Shown here in pieces: positions 1 to 7,160 of a stretch of DNA of 14,847 bases (its first letter is position 1; each line of letters opens with the position of its first letter). The stretch is taken from positions 1 to 14,847 of the forward strand of contig JAGXHO010000259.1 in the NCBI GenBank assembly GCA_024636105.1. The letters run 5' to 3'. The stretch comes from Trueperaceae bacterium (GTDB taxonomy: Bacteria; Deinococcota; Deinococci; Deinococcales; Trueperaceae). The notes under the pieces were generated by a model. That model ran no database searches and was not told the DNA's origin. It saw only the letters and a list, made by a program, of their open reading frames with translations. Both the position numbers and the translations under genes were made by a program.

Positions 1-172
1 CCACCTGCGGGTGGACAAGGTTGAGCGCGACGGGCGTACCGTCACGCGGGTGGACGCCCTCGCCGGCGAGGAGCGGGTGCGTGAGCTCGCCCGCATGCTC
101 GCGGGCGATGACGGCGCGGCCGCGCTCGAGCACGCGCGCACGCTGCTCGCCGATCCCGGCGCAGCCCGCTAG
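1..172 (+). CDS. recN: DNA repair protein RecN, C-terminal end (5' truncated by window)
   Basis: The reading frame is open from the window edge and ends at TAG 170-172, giving 56 residues. The stretch around RTVTRVDALAGEERVRELAR, then a helix with ALEHARTLL, matches the usual tail of RecN, the SMC-like ATPase of double-strand break repair. In that family, the sequence after the Walker B/D-loop region ends in a 'V.RL.GEER..ELARML.G......AL.HA..LL' pattern. The ATPase motifs themselves lie outside the window, so identification rests on the tail alone. The gene converges on the next one, with only 12 bp between their stop codons. Confidence 0.82.
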   Translation, partial: HLRVDKVERDGRTVTRVDALAGEERVRELARMLAGDDGAAALEHARTLLADPGAAR

Positions 173-188
173 GGGCGGCCGACCCTAG
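169..188. terminator. Inverted repeat spanning two convergent stop codons
   Basis: CTAGGG at 169-174 and CCCTAG at 183-188 are perfect complements around an 8-nt GC-rich loop. The left arm contains the TAG of recN and the right arm contains, on the other strand, the TAG of the facing gene. A hairpin here could end transcription from both sides. There is no T-tract, so it is not a canonical intrinsic terminator. The symmetry may partly follow from both genes using TAG. Confidence 0.3.
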
Positions 189-1405
189 AGGGCGGCGAAC
201 GCCGCGAGCAAGGCGTCGACGTCGCTCGCATCGGTGTAGTGCACCGCGCTGGCGCGCAGCGAGCCACCACGCGCCTCGAGCCCCAGCTCCCGGTACATGA
301 GGTCGTACGCGTACGAGTGCCCCGCGGCGACGGCGATCCCCGCGTCGGCGAGGGCTAGGGCGACGTCCGCAGGGTCGCGTTGCGGGTGGTTGAAGGCCAC
401 GGTCGCCGTCCGACCCTCCACCCCCGGCAGGCCGTAGCGGTCGGCCCCCGAGCGGTCCAGACCGCGCAGCAGGCGCTCGGTCAACGCCGCCTCGTGGGTC
501 GCCACGGCCGCGTACACGGCGGCCCAGCGCGCGCGCTCGGTGCCGGCAGGGACGTCGAGCGCGTCGGCTACGTCGCCGAGGTGGTCGAGCGCCGCCCCCC
601 AACCGAGGATCGCCTCGTGCGACTGCGTGCCCGGCTCCCAGGCGATCGGATCGAGCGGGTCGTGGAACGCCAGCCGCGGCGCCGCGAGGCGCGCGCGGAG
701 CGCCGGCGCCAGGTACAGAGCGCCCAGGTGGGGGGCGAAGGTCTTGTACGGGCTGAACACCGCACCGTCCAGCCCCCACGCGGCGACGTCGGGGAGCGCG
801 TGCGGCGCCAAGTGCACCAGGTCGGCGAACGACCAGGCCCCCGCCGCGCGCACCACGTCGACCACCTCGCCCACGGGCACCAGCGTGCCGAGGGCGTTCG
901 AGGCGCCCGTGAAGGCGACGAGCCGCGTGCGCGGCCCGAGCAGCGCGCGCAGGTCGTCGAGTTCGAGCACCCCGAAGGGCGGGCGCGGGCGCCACGTCCG
1001 CACGACGACGCCGCGCGCCGCGAGCTGCCGCCAGGGATCGACGTTGGCGTGGTGGTCGAGCGACGTGACCACCACCTCGTCTCCGACCGCCAGCGCGTCG
1101 CCCACGGACCGCGCGAGGAGCGTCACGAGCGTCGTGGCGTTGGGTCCGAACGCCACGTGCTCGGGCGCGGACGCGCCGAGGAACGAGGCGGTCCGCGCCC
1201 GCACGGCCTCTTTGCGCGCGGTCACGCGGCGGCTCGGTGCGTAGGCACCCCCCTTGTTCACCTGCAGCGTCACGAGCGCCTCCGCCACGGCCTCGATGAC
1301 GCGGTCGGGGAGTTGCGCGCCGGAAGCGTTGTCGAGGTACACGAGCTCGGCTCGGCGCAGCGCCGGGAAGCGGGCGCGGATCGACGCGACCGGAAACGGG
1401 TCCAT
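185..1405 (-). CDS. Cysteine desulfurase-like aminotransferase class V protein
   Basis: This 406-residue PLP enzyme has fold type I, aminotransferase class V. Visible motifs are the N-terminal VYLDNASGAQLP, SLDHHANVDPW (His118-His119, the ring-stacking region) and FSPYKTFAPHLGALY, whose Lys221 should hold PLP. The pattern SPYKTF.PHLG is typical of the 'cysteine desulfurase-like' subfamily rather than of the housekeeping IscS or SufS proteins. No scaffold or sulfur-acceptor gene is adjacent, so its substrate is uncertain. The start chosen is ATG 1405. It gives the natural MDPFPVASIRARFPAL start and lies 5 bp after a TACGCT -10 hexamer, whereas a longer in-frame extension would run through the divergent promoter. 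The gene appears to stand alone, transcribed away from the zinc-ribbon gene. Confidence 0.85.
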   Translation of the reverse strand: MDPFPVASIRARFPALRRAELVYLDNASGAQLPDRVIEAVAEALVTLQVNKGGAYAPSRRVTARKEAVRARTASFLGASAPEHVAFGPNATTLVTLLARSVGDALAVGDEVVVTSLDHHANVDPWRQLAARGVVVRTWRPRPPFGVLELDDLRALLGPRTRLVAFTGASNALGTLVPVGEVVDVVRAAGAWSFADLVHLAPHALPDVAAWGLDGAVFSPYKTFAPHLGALYLAPALRARLAAPRLAFHDPLDPIAWEPGTQSHEAILGWGAALDHLGDVADALDVPAGTERARWAAVYAAVATHEAALTERLLRGLDRSGADRYGLPGVEGRTATVAFNHPQRDPADVALALADAGIAVAAGHSYAYDLMYRELGLEARGGSLRASAVHYTDASDVDALLAAFAAL

Positions 1406-1410
1406 GCATG

Positions 1411-1416
1411 AGCGTA
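1411..1416 (-). promoter_or_regulatory. -10 element TACGCT of the cysteine desulfurase-like gene
   Basis: On the minus strand TACGCT (1416 to 1411) lies 5 bp before ATG 1405, which predicts a leaderless or nearly leaderless message. No good -35 match is seen 17 bp upstream. The position where a -35 would fall overlaps the -10 of the opposite promoter. Confidence 0.5.
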
Positions 1417-1434
1417 CCGCGCGCTCGGGAGCGT

Positions 1435-1440
1435 TAGGCT
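1435..1440 (+). promoter_or_regulatory. -10 element TAGGCT of the zinc-ribbon gene cluster
   Basis: TAGGCT ends 6 bp before ATG 1447. There is no ribosome-binding site in between, so translation from a leaderless message is likely. It fits the TANNNT pattern shared by the other starts in this window. It probably drives the whole cluster to 3618, because the later intergenic gaps show no TANNNT hexamer suited to a start. Confidence 0.5.
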
Positions 1441-1446
1441 GGGGCC

Positions 1447-1674
1447 ATGTACGACGCGGAAGGTTTCGACGACGGTCCCCCCTGCCCGGAGTGCGGCTTC
1501 GAACCGAGCCGGCGCTACGCGTACGCGGAGGGGTTCGAAGAGCACGAGTGCCCACGCTGCGGCTGGCGCAGCGACGAGCAAGCGCTCGCCGATCTGCGCC
1601 GCGCTACGGGCGACCTCCTCGAGGGCGACGGCGCGGCGAGCGCACCGCCACTCGGGCGGCCGCTGCGCGCCTGA
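1447..1674 (+). CDS. Small zinc-ribbon protein
   Basis: A 75-residue acidic protein. Two knuckles, CPECGF near residues 14-19 and CPRCGW near 36-41, give four cysteines in the CxxC-x18-CxxC arrangement of a zinc ribbon, so one structural zinc is expected. After this comes a short helical stretch (SDEQALADLRRATGDLLEG) and an Ala/Pro-rich tail. I do not recognise a named family. Small ribbons of this kind often bind nucleic acid or support another protein. Codon use matches the neighbours, and the start lies 6 bp after a -10 hexamer. It is the first gene of a cluster leading to the uracil-DNA glycosylase. The coding call is good and the function unknown. Confidence 0.72.
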   Translation: MYDAEGFDDGPPCPECGFEPSRRYAYAEGFEEHECPRCGWRSDEQALADLRRATGDLLEGDGAASAPPLGRPLRA

Positions 1675-1686
1675 CCCCAATCCACC

Positions 1687-1733
1687 CCCGCGCGTCCGGC
1701 GGCGCGGGCGGTTCTCCGAGGCCGCGAGCGGCC
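1687..1733 (+). other. Two short hairpins in the gap before the next gene
   Basis: CCCGCGC 1687-1693 pairs with GCGCGGG 1702-1708, and GGCCG 1720-1724 pairs with CGGCC 1729-1733 over a CGAG loop. They lie between the zinc-ribbon gene and the GGAGG ribosome-binding site at 1744-1748. No T-tract follows. They could attenuate or stabilise the transcript, or simply reflect the very high GC content. Confidence 0.25.
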
Positions 1734-1757
1734 GAAGCCGGAAGGAGGAGCGTGTGC

Positions 1758-2189
1758 ATGGAGGTACGAGTCGTGTTGAGCTCGGATGAGATCGTCCGCG
1801 GCCTCAAGCACTACCGCCGAATCGCCAAGCAGGACGTGCTGCGCGCGTCCGAGACGCCCGACCCCGACGCGTCGCTGCGCCACGCCGAGGCGCGGCGCGG
1901 CGTCTACGCCGACCTCGCCGAGGTCGCCGAACGCGAGGGGCCGCAGGCGGTCGTTCGCACCGCGCTGGTTCGGTACGAGAAGCTCCCGTTCGTCACGGGC
2001 AGCACGGCCCCGGAGCACGTGGAGATCCGCGCGCACGAGAACGCGCTCGAGAACTTCTTCCTGATGATCGGTCTCGAACCCAAGGTGCGTCGCGAGGCGC
2101 GGAGCAAGCGTCCACCGCTCGGGTCCGCCGCCGCCGACGCCACCGCGACCGCGAGCGCATCCGCGGAACCGGGCGCCGACGCTTCGTGA
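1758..2189 (+). CDS. Conserved hypothetical protein
   Basis: A 143-residue protein with no named domain that I recognise. The body (residues 1 to about 118) is probably mostly helical and charged, with stretches such as LSSDEIVRGLKHYRRIA and ENALENFFLMIGLEP. The last 25 residues are Ala/Ser/Thr-rich and probably disordered. The ATG at 1758 is preferred because GGAGG at 1744-1748 sits 9 nt upstream, while an in-frame GTG at 1752 is only 3 nt away. The stop overlaps the GTG of the following uracil-DNA glycosylase (GTGA), so the two are probably translationally coupled. From memory, similar proteins occur in Deinococcus-type genomes, but I could not check this. No membrane segment or signal peptide is visible. 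Confidence 0.75.
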   Translation: MEVRVVLSSDEIVRGLKHYRRIAKQDVLRASETPDPDASLRHAEARRGVYADLAEVAEREGPQAVVRTALVRYEKLPFVTGSTAPEHVEIRAHENALENFFLMIGLEPKVRREARSKRPPLGSAAADATATASASAEPGADAS

Positions 2190-2800
2190 CGCTCGCCGAC
2201 CTCGAACGCCGGGCGGCGCACAAGCCGCCGGCGCTGGCCGAACTTTCCCAGCACCTCGTGTTCGGCGAGGGCGCCCCCGACGCCGACCTGATGATCGTCG
2301 GCGAGGCCCCCGGCGAGGACGAGGACCTGAGCGGTCGCCCCTTCGTCGGTCGGGCCGGCCAGTTGCTCGACAAGGTGCTGGCCTCGGTGGAGATCGAGCG
2401 CGACGAGGTCTACGTCACGAACCTGGTCAAGCACCGCCCGCCGGCGAACCGGAACCCACGCCCTGAGGAGATCGCGGCGAGCACGCCGCTCCTCCTCGAG
2501 CAGATCAGGCTCGTGCGACCGCAAGTGATCGTGCCGCTCGGGAACGTGCCCACGCAGTGGTTCCTCGACACCAAGGAGGGCATCACCAAACTTCGGGGAC
2601 GCTGGGCCGACTGGCACGGGGTCCGGCTGCTGCCGATGTACCACCCGGCGTACTTGCTCCGGAACCCGACGCGGGAGGCCGGCGGCCCCAAGTGGCACAC
2701 CTGGCAGGACATGCGCGCGCTCAAGGCGGTGCTCGACGAACTCGGTCCCAAGCAGGGGCCGCTCGTCGTCGACACCGCGGCCCCGACCCCGCTGTTCTGA
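2186..2800 (+). CDS. Uracil-DNA glycosylase, family 4 type, lacking the Fe-S cysteines
   Basis: A 204-residue enzyme that would remove uracil from DNA as the first step of base excision repair. Family-4 (UdgA-like) motifs are clear: FGEG at 26-29, IVGEAPGEDED at 37-47, SGRPFVGRAGQLL, TNLVKHRPP, and the second active-site motif MYHPAYLLRNP with His153. Unusually there is not one cysteine in the protein. Family-4 enzymes normally carry four that bind a 4Fe-4S cluster. By alignment with the family pattern, those positions are here approximately His12, Pro15, His83 and Ser99. The start is GTG 2186, overlapping the previous stop. Family assignment is confident, and activity without the cluster is an inference. 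Confidence 0.88.
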   Translation: MTLADLERRAAHKPPALAELSQHLVFGEGAPDADLMIVGEAPGEDEDLSGRPFVGRAGQLLDKVLASVEIERDEVYVTNLVKHRPPANRNPRPEEIAASTPLLLEQIRLVRPQVIVPLGNVPTQWFLDTKEGITKLRGRWADWHGVRLLPMYHPAYLLRNPTREAGGPKWHTWQDMRALKAVLDELGPKQGPLVVDTAAPTPLF

Positions 2801-2802
2801 CC

Positions 2803-2828
2803 CCGCCGTACGGACCCGCCGTACGGAC
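2803..2828. repeat. 13-bp perfect tandem repeat, each copy with palindrome CCGTACGG
   Basis: CCGCCGTACGGAC occurs twice head to tail at 2803-2815 and 2816-2828. Each copy includes the 8-bp palindrome CCGTACGG (2806-2813 and 2819-2826), with centres 13 bp apart. It fills most of the 44-bp gap between the uracil-DNA glycosylase gene and the DUF1844 gene, just before the GGAGG at 2834-2838. It could be an operator, an RNA structure or a recent tandem slip. Confidence 0.6.
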
Positions 2829-2844
2829 CCCCCGGAGGACCCCC

Positions 2845-3165
2845 GTGCCCGACCCTCGCTTCATCGGCCTCGTCCATTCGCTGCGCAGCTCCGCCGAGGC
2901 GGCGTTGGGCGACCTGGCCTCGCCGATGGTCACGCGGCTCGCGCGCGACGGCGCGCTGGCGCGCTCGACCGCCACGCGCAGCCTCGGGTTGCTCGACCTG
3001 CTGTTCGAGAAGACCCGAGGCAACCTCGACGCCACCGAACGCGAAGCGCTCGTGCGCGCGCGCGAGGCGGTGCGCACGGCGCTCGCCGCGACCGAACCCG
3101 CCGGCGTGGACGATGCGACGTCCGACAGCGACGTCGCCACGGACCCCGCCCGCCCGGTGAACTGA
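2845..3165 (+). CDS. DUF1844 family protein
   Basis: A 106-residue protein. The segment SLGLLDLLFEKTRGNLDATE (residues 46-65), following an N-terminal FIGLVHSLRSSAEAALGD, is the signature pattern of DUF1844, a widespread family of unknown function. The C-terminal 25 residues are Asp/Ala-rich and look disordered. The start is GTG 2845, 6 nt after GGAGG. An upstream open extension would overlap the uracil-DNA glycosylase gene in another frame and is not supported. The stop codon is directly followed by the GTG of dtd with no gap, so translational coupling is likely. No catalytic residues can be named. Confidence 0.75.
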   Translation: MPDPRFIGLVHSLRSSAEAALGDLASPMVTRLARDGALARSTATRSLGLLDLLFEKTRGNLDATEREALVRAREAVRTALAATEPAGVDDATSDSDVATDPARPVN

Positions 3166-3618
3166 GTGCGTGCGCTCGTGCAGCGCGTCGCCCGAGCCGA
3201 GGTGCGGCTCGCCGGCGAGGGCGGCGTGGTCGGTGCGATCGACCGCGGCTTCCTGGTGCTCCTCGGGGTCGCGCCTGGCGACGGCGCCGACGAGGTGGCG
3301 TGGGTGGCCGACAAGATCGCCCACCTGCGCGTGTTCGAGGACGACGACGGCAAGATGAACCGGGCACTGGCCGACGTGGGCGGCGGCGTGCTCGTGGTCT
3401 CCCAGTTCACGCTCTACGGCGACGTCCGTGGCGGCCGCCGGCCGGGCTTCGCGGCGGCGGCCCGCCCGGACGTCGCGGAACCGCGCTACCTCGAGGTCAT
3501 CGAGCGGCTGCGCGGGCACGGGCTCACCGTGGCCACGGGGGCGTTCGGACGCGCCATGCACGTCGAGTCGGTCAACGACGGGCCCGTGACGCTCTGGCTC
3601 GACACCGACGTTCGCTGA
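3166..3618 (+). CDS. dtd: D-aminoacyl-tRNA deacylase
   Basis: A 150-residue protein of the usual Dtd length. It hydrolyses D-amino acids (and glycine) wrongly attached to tRNA, acting in the cytosol as a homodimer. It starts MRALVQRVARAEVRL, matching the typical MR..VQRV..A.V start. The two family active-site motifs are present: SQFTLYGD (Ser79-Gln80) and NDGPVT (137-142), which contains the Gly-Pro pair that rejects L-amino acids. GTG 3166 follows directly on the DUF1844 stop codon. It is the last gene of the + strand cluster and converges on carA across 37 bp, in which I see no convincing terminator. Confidence 0.95.
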   Translation: MRALVQRVARAEVRLAGEGGVVGAIDRGFLVLLGVAPGDGADEVAWVADKIAHLRVFEDDDGKMNRALADVGGGVLVVSQFTLYGDVRGGRRPGFAAAARPDVAEPRYLEVIERLRGHGLTVATGAFGRAMHVESVNDGPVTLWLDTDVR

Positions 3619-3655
3619 GCGACGGGCGCTGAAGCGATGCTCGCCGCACCGTGGC

Positions 3656-4804
3656 TCAGGCGCCGGCGCGCGCGGCCGCCGGCAGCGCCGCGGCCCCCTC
3701 GAAGGCGTTCACCTCGTCGATGAAGCGCCGGAACAGGTAGCTCGCGTCGTGCGGCCCGGGGCTCGCCTCGGGGTGGTACTGCACGCTGAAGACCGGGTAG
3801 CGCTGGTGCGCCATGCCCTCGAGCGTGCCGTCGTTGAGGTTCACGTGGGTGGCGACGAACTGCCGACCCGGGATCGAGTCGATGTCCACGGCGTAGTTGT
3901 GGTTCTGGCTCGTGATCTCGACCTCCCCCGTGATCACGTTCTTGACCGGCGTGTTCGCCCCGTGGTGGCCGTGCGTGAGCTTGTACGTCCGGCCGCCGAC
4001 GGCCAACCCCAGGAGCTGATGGCCCATGCAGATGCCGTACGTCGGCAGCAGCCCGAGCAGCTGCCAGACGGTGTCGTGGGCGTACTTCGGACCATCGGGG
4101 TCGCCCGGACCGTTCGAGAGCACGAGGCCGTAGGGGTCGAGCGCCATGATCTGCGCCGGCGTCGTCTGAGCCGGCACGACGATCACCTCGGCCCCCGCTT
4201 GCTCGAGCTTGTACACGATCGAGTGCTTGATGCCGAAGTCGACGACCACCACGCGTGGGTTCTCGCGGAACGTCGGCCGGGCGTACGGCAACGGGGTGGT
4301 GACCTCGGGGGTCATGTCGCGGCCGTCGATGTCGGGGTGCGCCCGCGCTTCGCCGACCAGCTCGGCCTCGAGGGCGTCGTCGGTGGCGCCGTGGTGGATC
4401 ACGCCCTTGATCACACCGCCGGTCCGGAGCCGCCGCGTGAGGGCGCGGGTATCGATGCCCTCGATGCCCACGATGCCGTGCTGGGTCATGAACGAACGCA
4501 GGTCCTGGTTGGCGCGGTGGTTGGACGCGGCGCGGGCGAACTCGCGGACGATGAACCCGCGCGCGTACGGTTTGTTCGATTCCATGTCGTAGACCGACAC
4601 GCCGTAGTTGCCGATGTGCGGGTAGGTCATGGTCACGATCTGCCCGTGGTACGAGGGGTCGGTCAAGATCTCCTGGTACCCGGTCATCGAGGTGTTGAAG
4701 ACGATCTCGCCCACGGTGCGGCCGGGGTGACCGAACGCGTACCCGTAGTAGACGGTGCCGTCCTCGAGAGCGAGTACGGCGGGCGGTTTGCGCAGCAGGG
4801 CCAA
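3656..4804 (-). CDS. carA: Carbamoyl-phosphate synthase small (glutaminase) subunit
   Basis: A 382-residue subunit that releases ammonia from glutamine and passes it to CarB for carbamoyl phosphate, feeding arginine and pyrimidine synthesis. The N-terminal CarA domain is recognisable ([42 protein letters not shown]). The C-terminal class I amidotransferase has the nucleophile Cys259 in [13 protein letters not shown], then [14 protein letters not shown] with His344 and Glu346. No ATG lies near the expected start. TTG 4804 fits, with GGAGGG 8 nt upstream and the normal beginning [15 protein letters not shown]. An upstream ATG would run through the promoter region. carB is not next to it. Gene call certain, start codon probable. 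Confidence 0.95.
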   Translation of the reverse strand: MALLRKPPAVLALEDGTVYYGYAFGHPGRTVGEIVFNTSMTGYQEILTDPSYHGQIVTMTYPHIGNYGVSVYDMESNKPYARGFIVREFARAASNHRANQDLRSFMTQHGIVGIEGIDTRALTRRLRTGGVIKGVIHHGATDDALEAELVGEARAHPDIDGRDMTPEVTTPLPYARPTFRENPRVVVVDFGIKHSIVYKLEQAGAEVIVVPAQTTPAQIMALDPYGLVLSNGPGDPDGPKYAHDTVWQLLGLLPTYGICMGHQLLGLAVGGRTYKLTHGHHGANTPVKNVITGEVEITSQNHNYAVDIDSIPGRQFVATHVNLNDGTLEGMAHQRYPVFSVQYHPEASPGPHDASYLFRRFIDEVNAFEGAAALPAAARAGA

Positions 4805-4825
4805 GGCACGTCCCTCCGGCCGCAG

Positions 4826-4831
4826 AGCGTA
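4826..4831 (-). promoter_or_regulatory. -10 element TACGCT of carA
   Basis: TACGCT on the minus strand (4831 to 4826) lies 21 bp before the TTG start. It would give a very short leader that still contains the GGAGGG ribosome-binding site. No -35 match is evident. Confidence 0.45.
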
Positions 4832-4866
4832 GCACGCGGCCGTGCGGCCTGGGCCAGCGGCCGTCC

Positions 4867-4880
4867 GCGGGCGCGCCCGC
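4867..4880. promoter_or_regulatory. 14-bp perfect palindrome between the carA and sps promoters
   Basis: GCGGGCGCGCCCGC is a perfect palindrome in the 115-bp divergent region. It ends 14 bp before the sps -10 hexamer, where a -35 box or an operator would sit. A shorter hairpin, GCACG 4832-4836 with CGTGC 4841-4845, lies nearer carA. A regulator site is possible but not shown. Confidence 0.3.
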
Positions 4881-4894
4881 CCGCGCCACGCTGC

Positions 4895-4900
4895 TACGCT
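4895..4900 (+). promoter_or_regulatory. -10 element TACGCT of the sucrose-phosphate synthase gene
   Basis: TACGCT lies 19 bp before ATG 4920. AGGGAGG at 4908-4914 is a strong ribosome-binding site placed almost at the predicted 5' end of the message. It is identical to the carA -10 on the other strand, with 63 bp between the two. Confidence 0.5.
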
Positions 4901-4919
4901 TCGCTGCAGGGAGGCACGC

Positions 4920-7142
4920 ATGACGACCCCCGAATCCGAACCCCCGGCCCGCTCGGGCCTCTACGTGGTGATGTACAGCGTCCACGGGCTGATCCGCGGC
5001 CACGACCTGGAGCTCGGCCGCGACGCCGACACCGGCGGCCAGACCAAGTACGTCGTCGAACTCGCGCGCGCCCTCGCTCAACGCCCCGAGATCGACGCGG
5101 TCGATCTCGTCACCCGGCGCATCGAGGACGCCGACGTCTCCGACGACTATGCCGAGGAGCTCGAGGACCTCGGCGACGGCGCGCGCATCGTGCGGCTCCG
5201 CTTCGGAGGCGGCCGCTACCGCCAGAAGGAAGCGCTCTGGCCGCACCTCGACGAACTGGTCGCGGAGTCGCTGCGCTTCTTCCGGGCCCAAGGCCGGCGG
5301 CCCGACCTGATCCACGGCCACTACGCCGACGCCGGGGATGTGGCGCGCGAGCTCGCCGCCCGGCTGGGCACGCCGCTCGTCGTCACCGGCCACAGCCTCG
5401 GCCGCAACAAGCGGCAGGTGCTCGAACGCGCCGGCGTCGAGGCGGGGGCGATGGAGCAGCGCTACCGGCTCGACCACCGCATCGACATCGAGGAGCGCCT
5501 GCTCCGCGACGCCGATCTGGTCATCGCAAGCACGCGCCACGAGGTCGAGCACGGCTACGAGCTCTACGAGGCGTCCAAGGACGCGACCTTCGAGGTGCTC
5601 GCGCCCGGCATCGACGTCGACCGCTTCTACCCCTATTACCACGACCTCGACGAGGGCTTCGACCCGGGCGAGCCGGTGCGGCGCGCGCGCGTCCGGATGC
5701 GGCGCGAGATCGCGCGCTTCCTCAACCGACCCGAGAAGCCGCTCATCCTGGCGGTCAGCCGACCGGACAAGCGCAAGAACATCGAGGGCCTCGTCACGGC
5801 GTACGGCGAGGATCCCGAGCTGCAGCAGATCGCGAACCTGGCGATCTTCGCAGGGGTCCGGAAGGACATCCGCTCGATGAGCGACAACGAGCGCGAGGTG
5901 CTCACCGAACTCCTGCTCCTGATGGACCGGTACGACCTCTACGGGAAGATGGCGCTGCCCAAGCGGCACGAGCCCGACGTCGACATCCCCGTCCTCTACC
6001 GCATCGCGGCGGCGAGCGGCGGCGTCTTCATCAACCCGGCGCTCGTCGAGAACTTCGGCATCACGCTGATCGAAGCCGCGTCCTCGGGTCTGCCCATCGT
6101 TTCCACGGACCACGGCGGCCCCAAGGACATCGTGGCCGCGACCGACGCCGGCCTCCTCGTCGACGCCCGCGACACCGCGCAGATCCAGGCGGCGCTGCGC
6201 ACGCTGCTCGTCGACCGCGAGGCATGGGAGCGCCATTCGGCAGCCGGCGCCGAGGGGGTGCGCCGCACGTTCTCGTGGAGCGCCCACGCGGAGCACTACC
6301 TCGCGGCGATCGAGCCGTTCCTGGACGCCACGCCGACCGCACCCTGGCGCACCGACGTCGCCGCCCGCTTGCGCCCCGACCGACCGTGGTTGATCAGCGA
6401 CGTCGACCACACGCTCATCGACGACGAAGCCGATGGCGATCCGGAAGCGCTCGCCGCGCTCGCGCGCGACCTCCGCACGCACGACGTGGTCTTCGGCGTC
6501 GCGACGGGGCGTTCGCTGGCGCTGCTCGATCGCGCGTTGCGCGACCACGCGGTGCCGCCCCCCGCCGTCGCGATCACCGATGTCGGGACCGCCATCCACT
6601 ACGCCCGCCATGATGGCGATGGCGACGGCCCGAGGTGGATCGTGGAGCGCGGCTGGGCCGGGCACGTCCGCAGCGGCTGGGACGCGGACGCGGTCGCCGA
6701 AGCGCTCGCCCGCGTGCGCAGCCTCGAACCGCAGCCCGACGAGGCGCGCACCGACGTCAAGCTGAGCTACCTGGCGGAGGACGCGCTGGAGATGGCCGAC
6801 CACCTGCGGGCGACCCTGCGCGACGCCGGCATCAAGGCGACCGTGATCGGCTCGCGCGGCAACCTCCTCGACGTGCTGCCGCCCAAGGCCTCCAAGGGCA
6901 AAGCCATCAAATGGCTGACCCGGCTGTGGGGCGCACCTGCCGAGCGGGTGGCCGTCGCCGGCGACTCCGGCAACGACCTCGAGATGCTCACGGGGCCGTT
7001 CCGCGGGATCGTCGTGGCGAACCACGCCCCGGAGCTCGATGCGCTGCGCGGCCGGCGCGGGGTGCACGTGTCCGAGCGGACGTACGCGGCCGGGGTGCGC
7101 GAGGGGCTGCGCGCCTGGGGGCTGCTGGACGGTGCACCGTGA
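4920..7142 (+). CDS. Sucrose-phosphate synthase fused to a HAD phosphatase domain
   Basis: A 740-residue, two-domain protein. Residues about 10-465 form a GT-B glycosyltransferase (family GT4) of the sucrose synthase/sucrose-phosphate synthase kind: [44 protein letters not shown], and the EX7E motif ENFGITLIE (Glu377, Glu385). It would make sucrose 6-phosphate from a nucleotide-glucose and fructose 6-phosphate. Residues about 485-735 form a HAD subfamily IIB phosphatase like sucrose-phosphate phosphatase. All four motifs are visible: DVDHT (Asp494, Asp496), ATGRS, a lysine near 656-659, and GDSGND (Asp682, Asp686). One protein may therefore carry out both steps to sucrose. ATG 4920 is chosen for its strong AGGGAGG site. 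It is a single gene, divergent from carA and convergent with glmU. Confidence 0.88.
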   Translation: MTTPESEPPARSGLYVVMYSVHGLIRGHDLELGRDADTGGQTKYVVELARALAQRPEIDAVDLVTRRIEDADVSDDYAEELEDLGDGARIVRLRFGGGRYRQKEALWPHLDELVAESLRFFRAQGRRPDLIHGHYADAGDVARELAARLGTPLVVTGHSLGRNKRQVLERAGVEAGAMEQRYRLDHRIDIEERLLRDADLVIASTRHEVEHGYELYEASKDATFEVLAPGIDVDRFYPYYHDLDEGFDPGEPVRRARVRMRREIARFLNRPEKPLILAVSRPDKRKNIEGLVTAYGEDPELQQIANLAIFAGVRKDIRSMSDNEREVLTELLLLMDRYDLYGKMALPKRHEPDVDIPVLYRIAAASGGVFINPALVENFGITLIEAASSGLPIVSTDHGGPKDIVAATDAGLLVDARDTAQIQAALRTLLVDREAWERHSAAGAEGVRRTFSWSAHAEHYLAAIEPFLDATPTAPWRTDVAARLRPDRPWLISDVDHTLIDDEADGDPEALAALARDLRTHDVVFGVATGRSLALLDRALRDHAVPPPAVAITDVGTAIHYARHDGDGDGPRWIVERGWAGHVRSGWDADAVAEALARVRSLEPQPDEARTDVKLSYLAEDALEMADHLRATLRDAGIKATVIGSRGNLLDVLPPKASKGKAIKWLTRLWGAPAERVAVAGDSGNDLEMLTGPFRGIVVANHAPELDALRGRRGVHVSERTYAAGVREGLRAWGLLDGAP

Positions 7143-7160
7143 CGAGGGGCGGGGCGATCC

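Noticed and set aside
42..1409. Minus-strand open frame starting at the other ATG (1409)
   Set aside because: Its product is Arg/Ala/Gly/Pro-rich with no motif. The frame beginning at 1405 encodes the clear PLP enzyme.
1254..2189. Extended start for the 143-residue hypothetical protein
   Set aside because: The extra N-terminus covers the divergent promoter and the zinc-ribbon gene in another frame. ATG 1758 has a good ribosome-binding site.
3619..3655. Terminator between dtd and carA
   Set aside because: Only 4-5 bp stems and no T-tract are seen.
4842..4919. Upstream ATG for sucrose-phosphate synthase
   Set aside because: The added residues are Arg/Ala/Pro-rich, precede the -10 hexamer and lack a ribosome-binding site. 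ATG 4920 has AGGGAGG.
3749..6613. Long open frame on the plus strand
   Set aside because: It lies antisense to carA and in another frame of sps. Its Arg/Pro-rich composition marks it as a shadow.
3486..7067. Very long open frame on the minus strand (over 1100 codons)
   Set aside because: It runs through dtd, antisense to sps and out of frame with carA. Its translation is Arg/His/Asp/Val-rich with no family motif, as expected for the complement of high-GC codons.
7143..7160. Terminator between sps and glmU
   Set aside because: The gap is 18 bp with only a 4-bp GAGG/CCTC match around a large loop.
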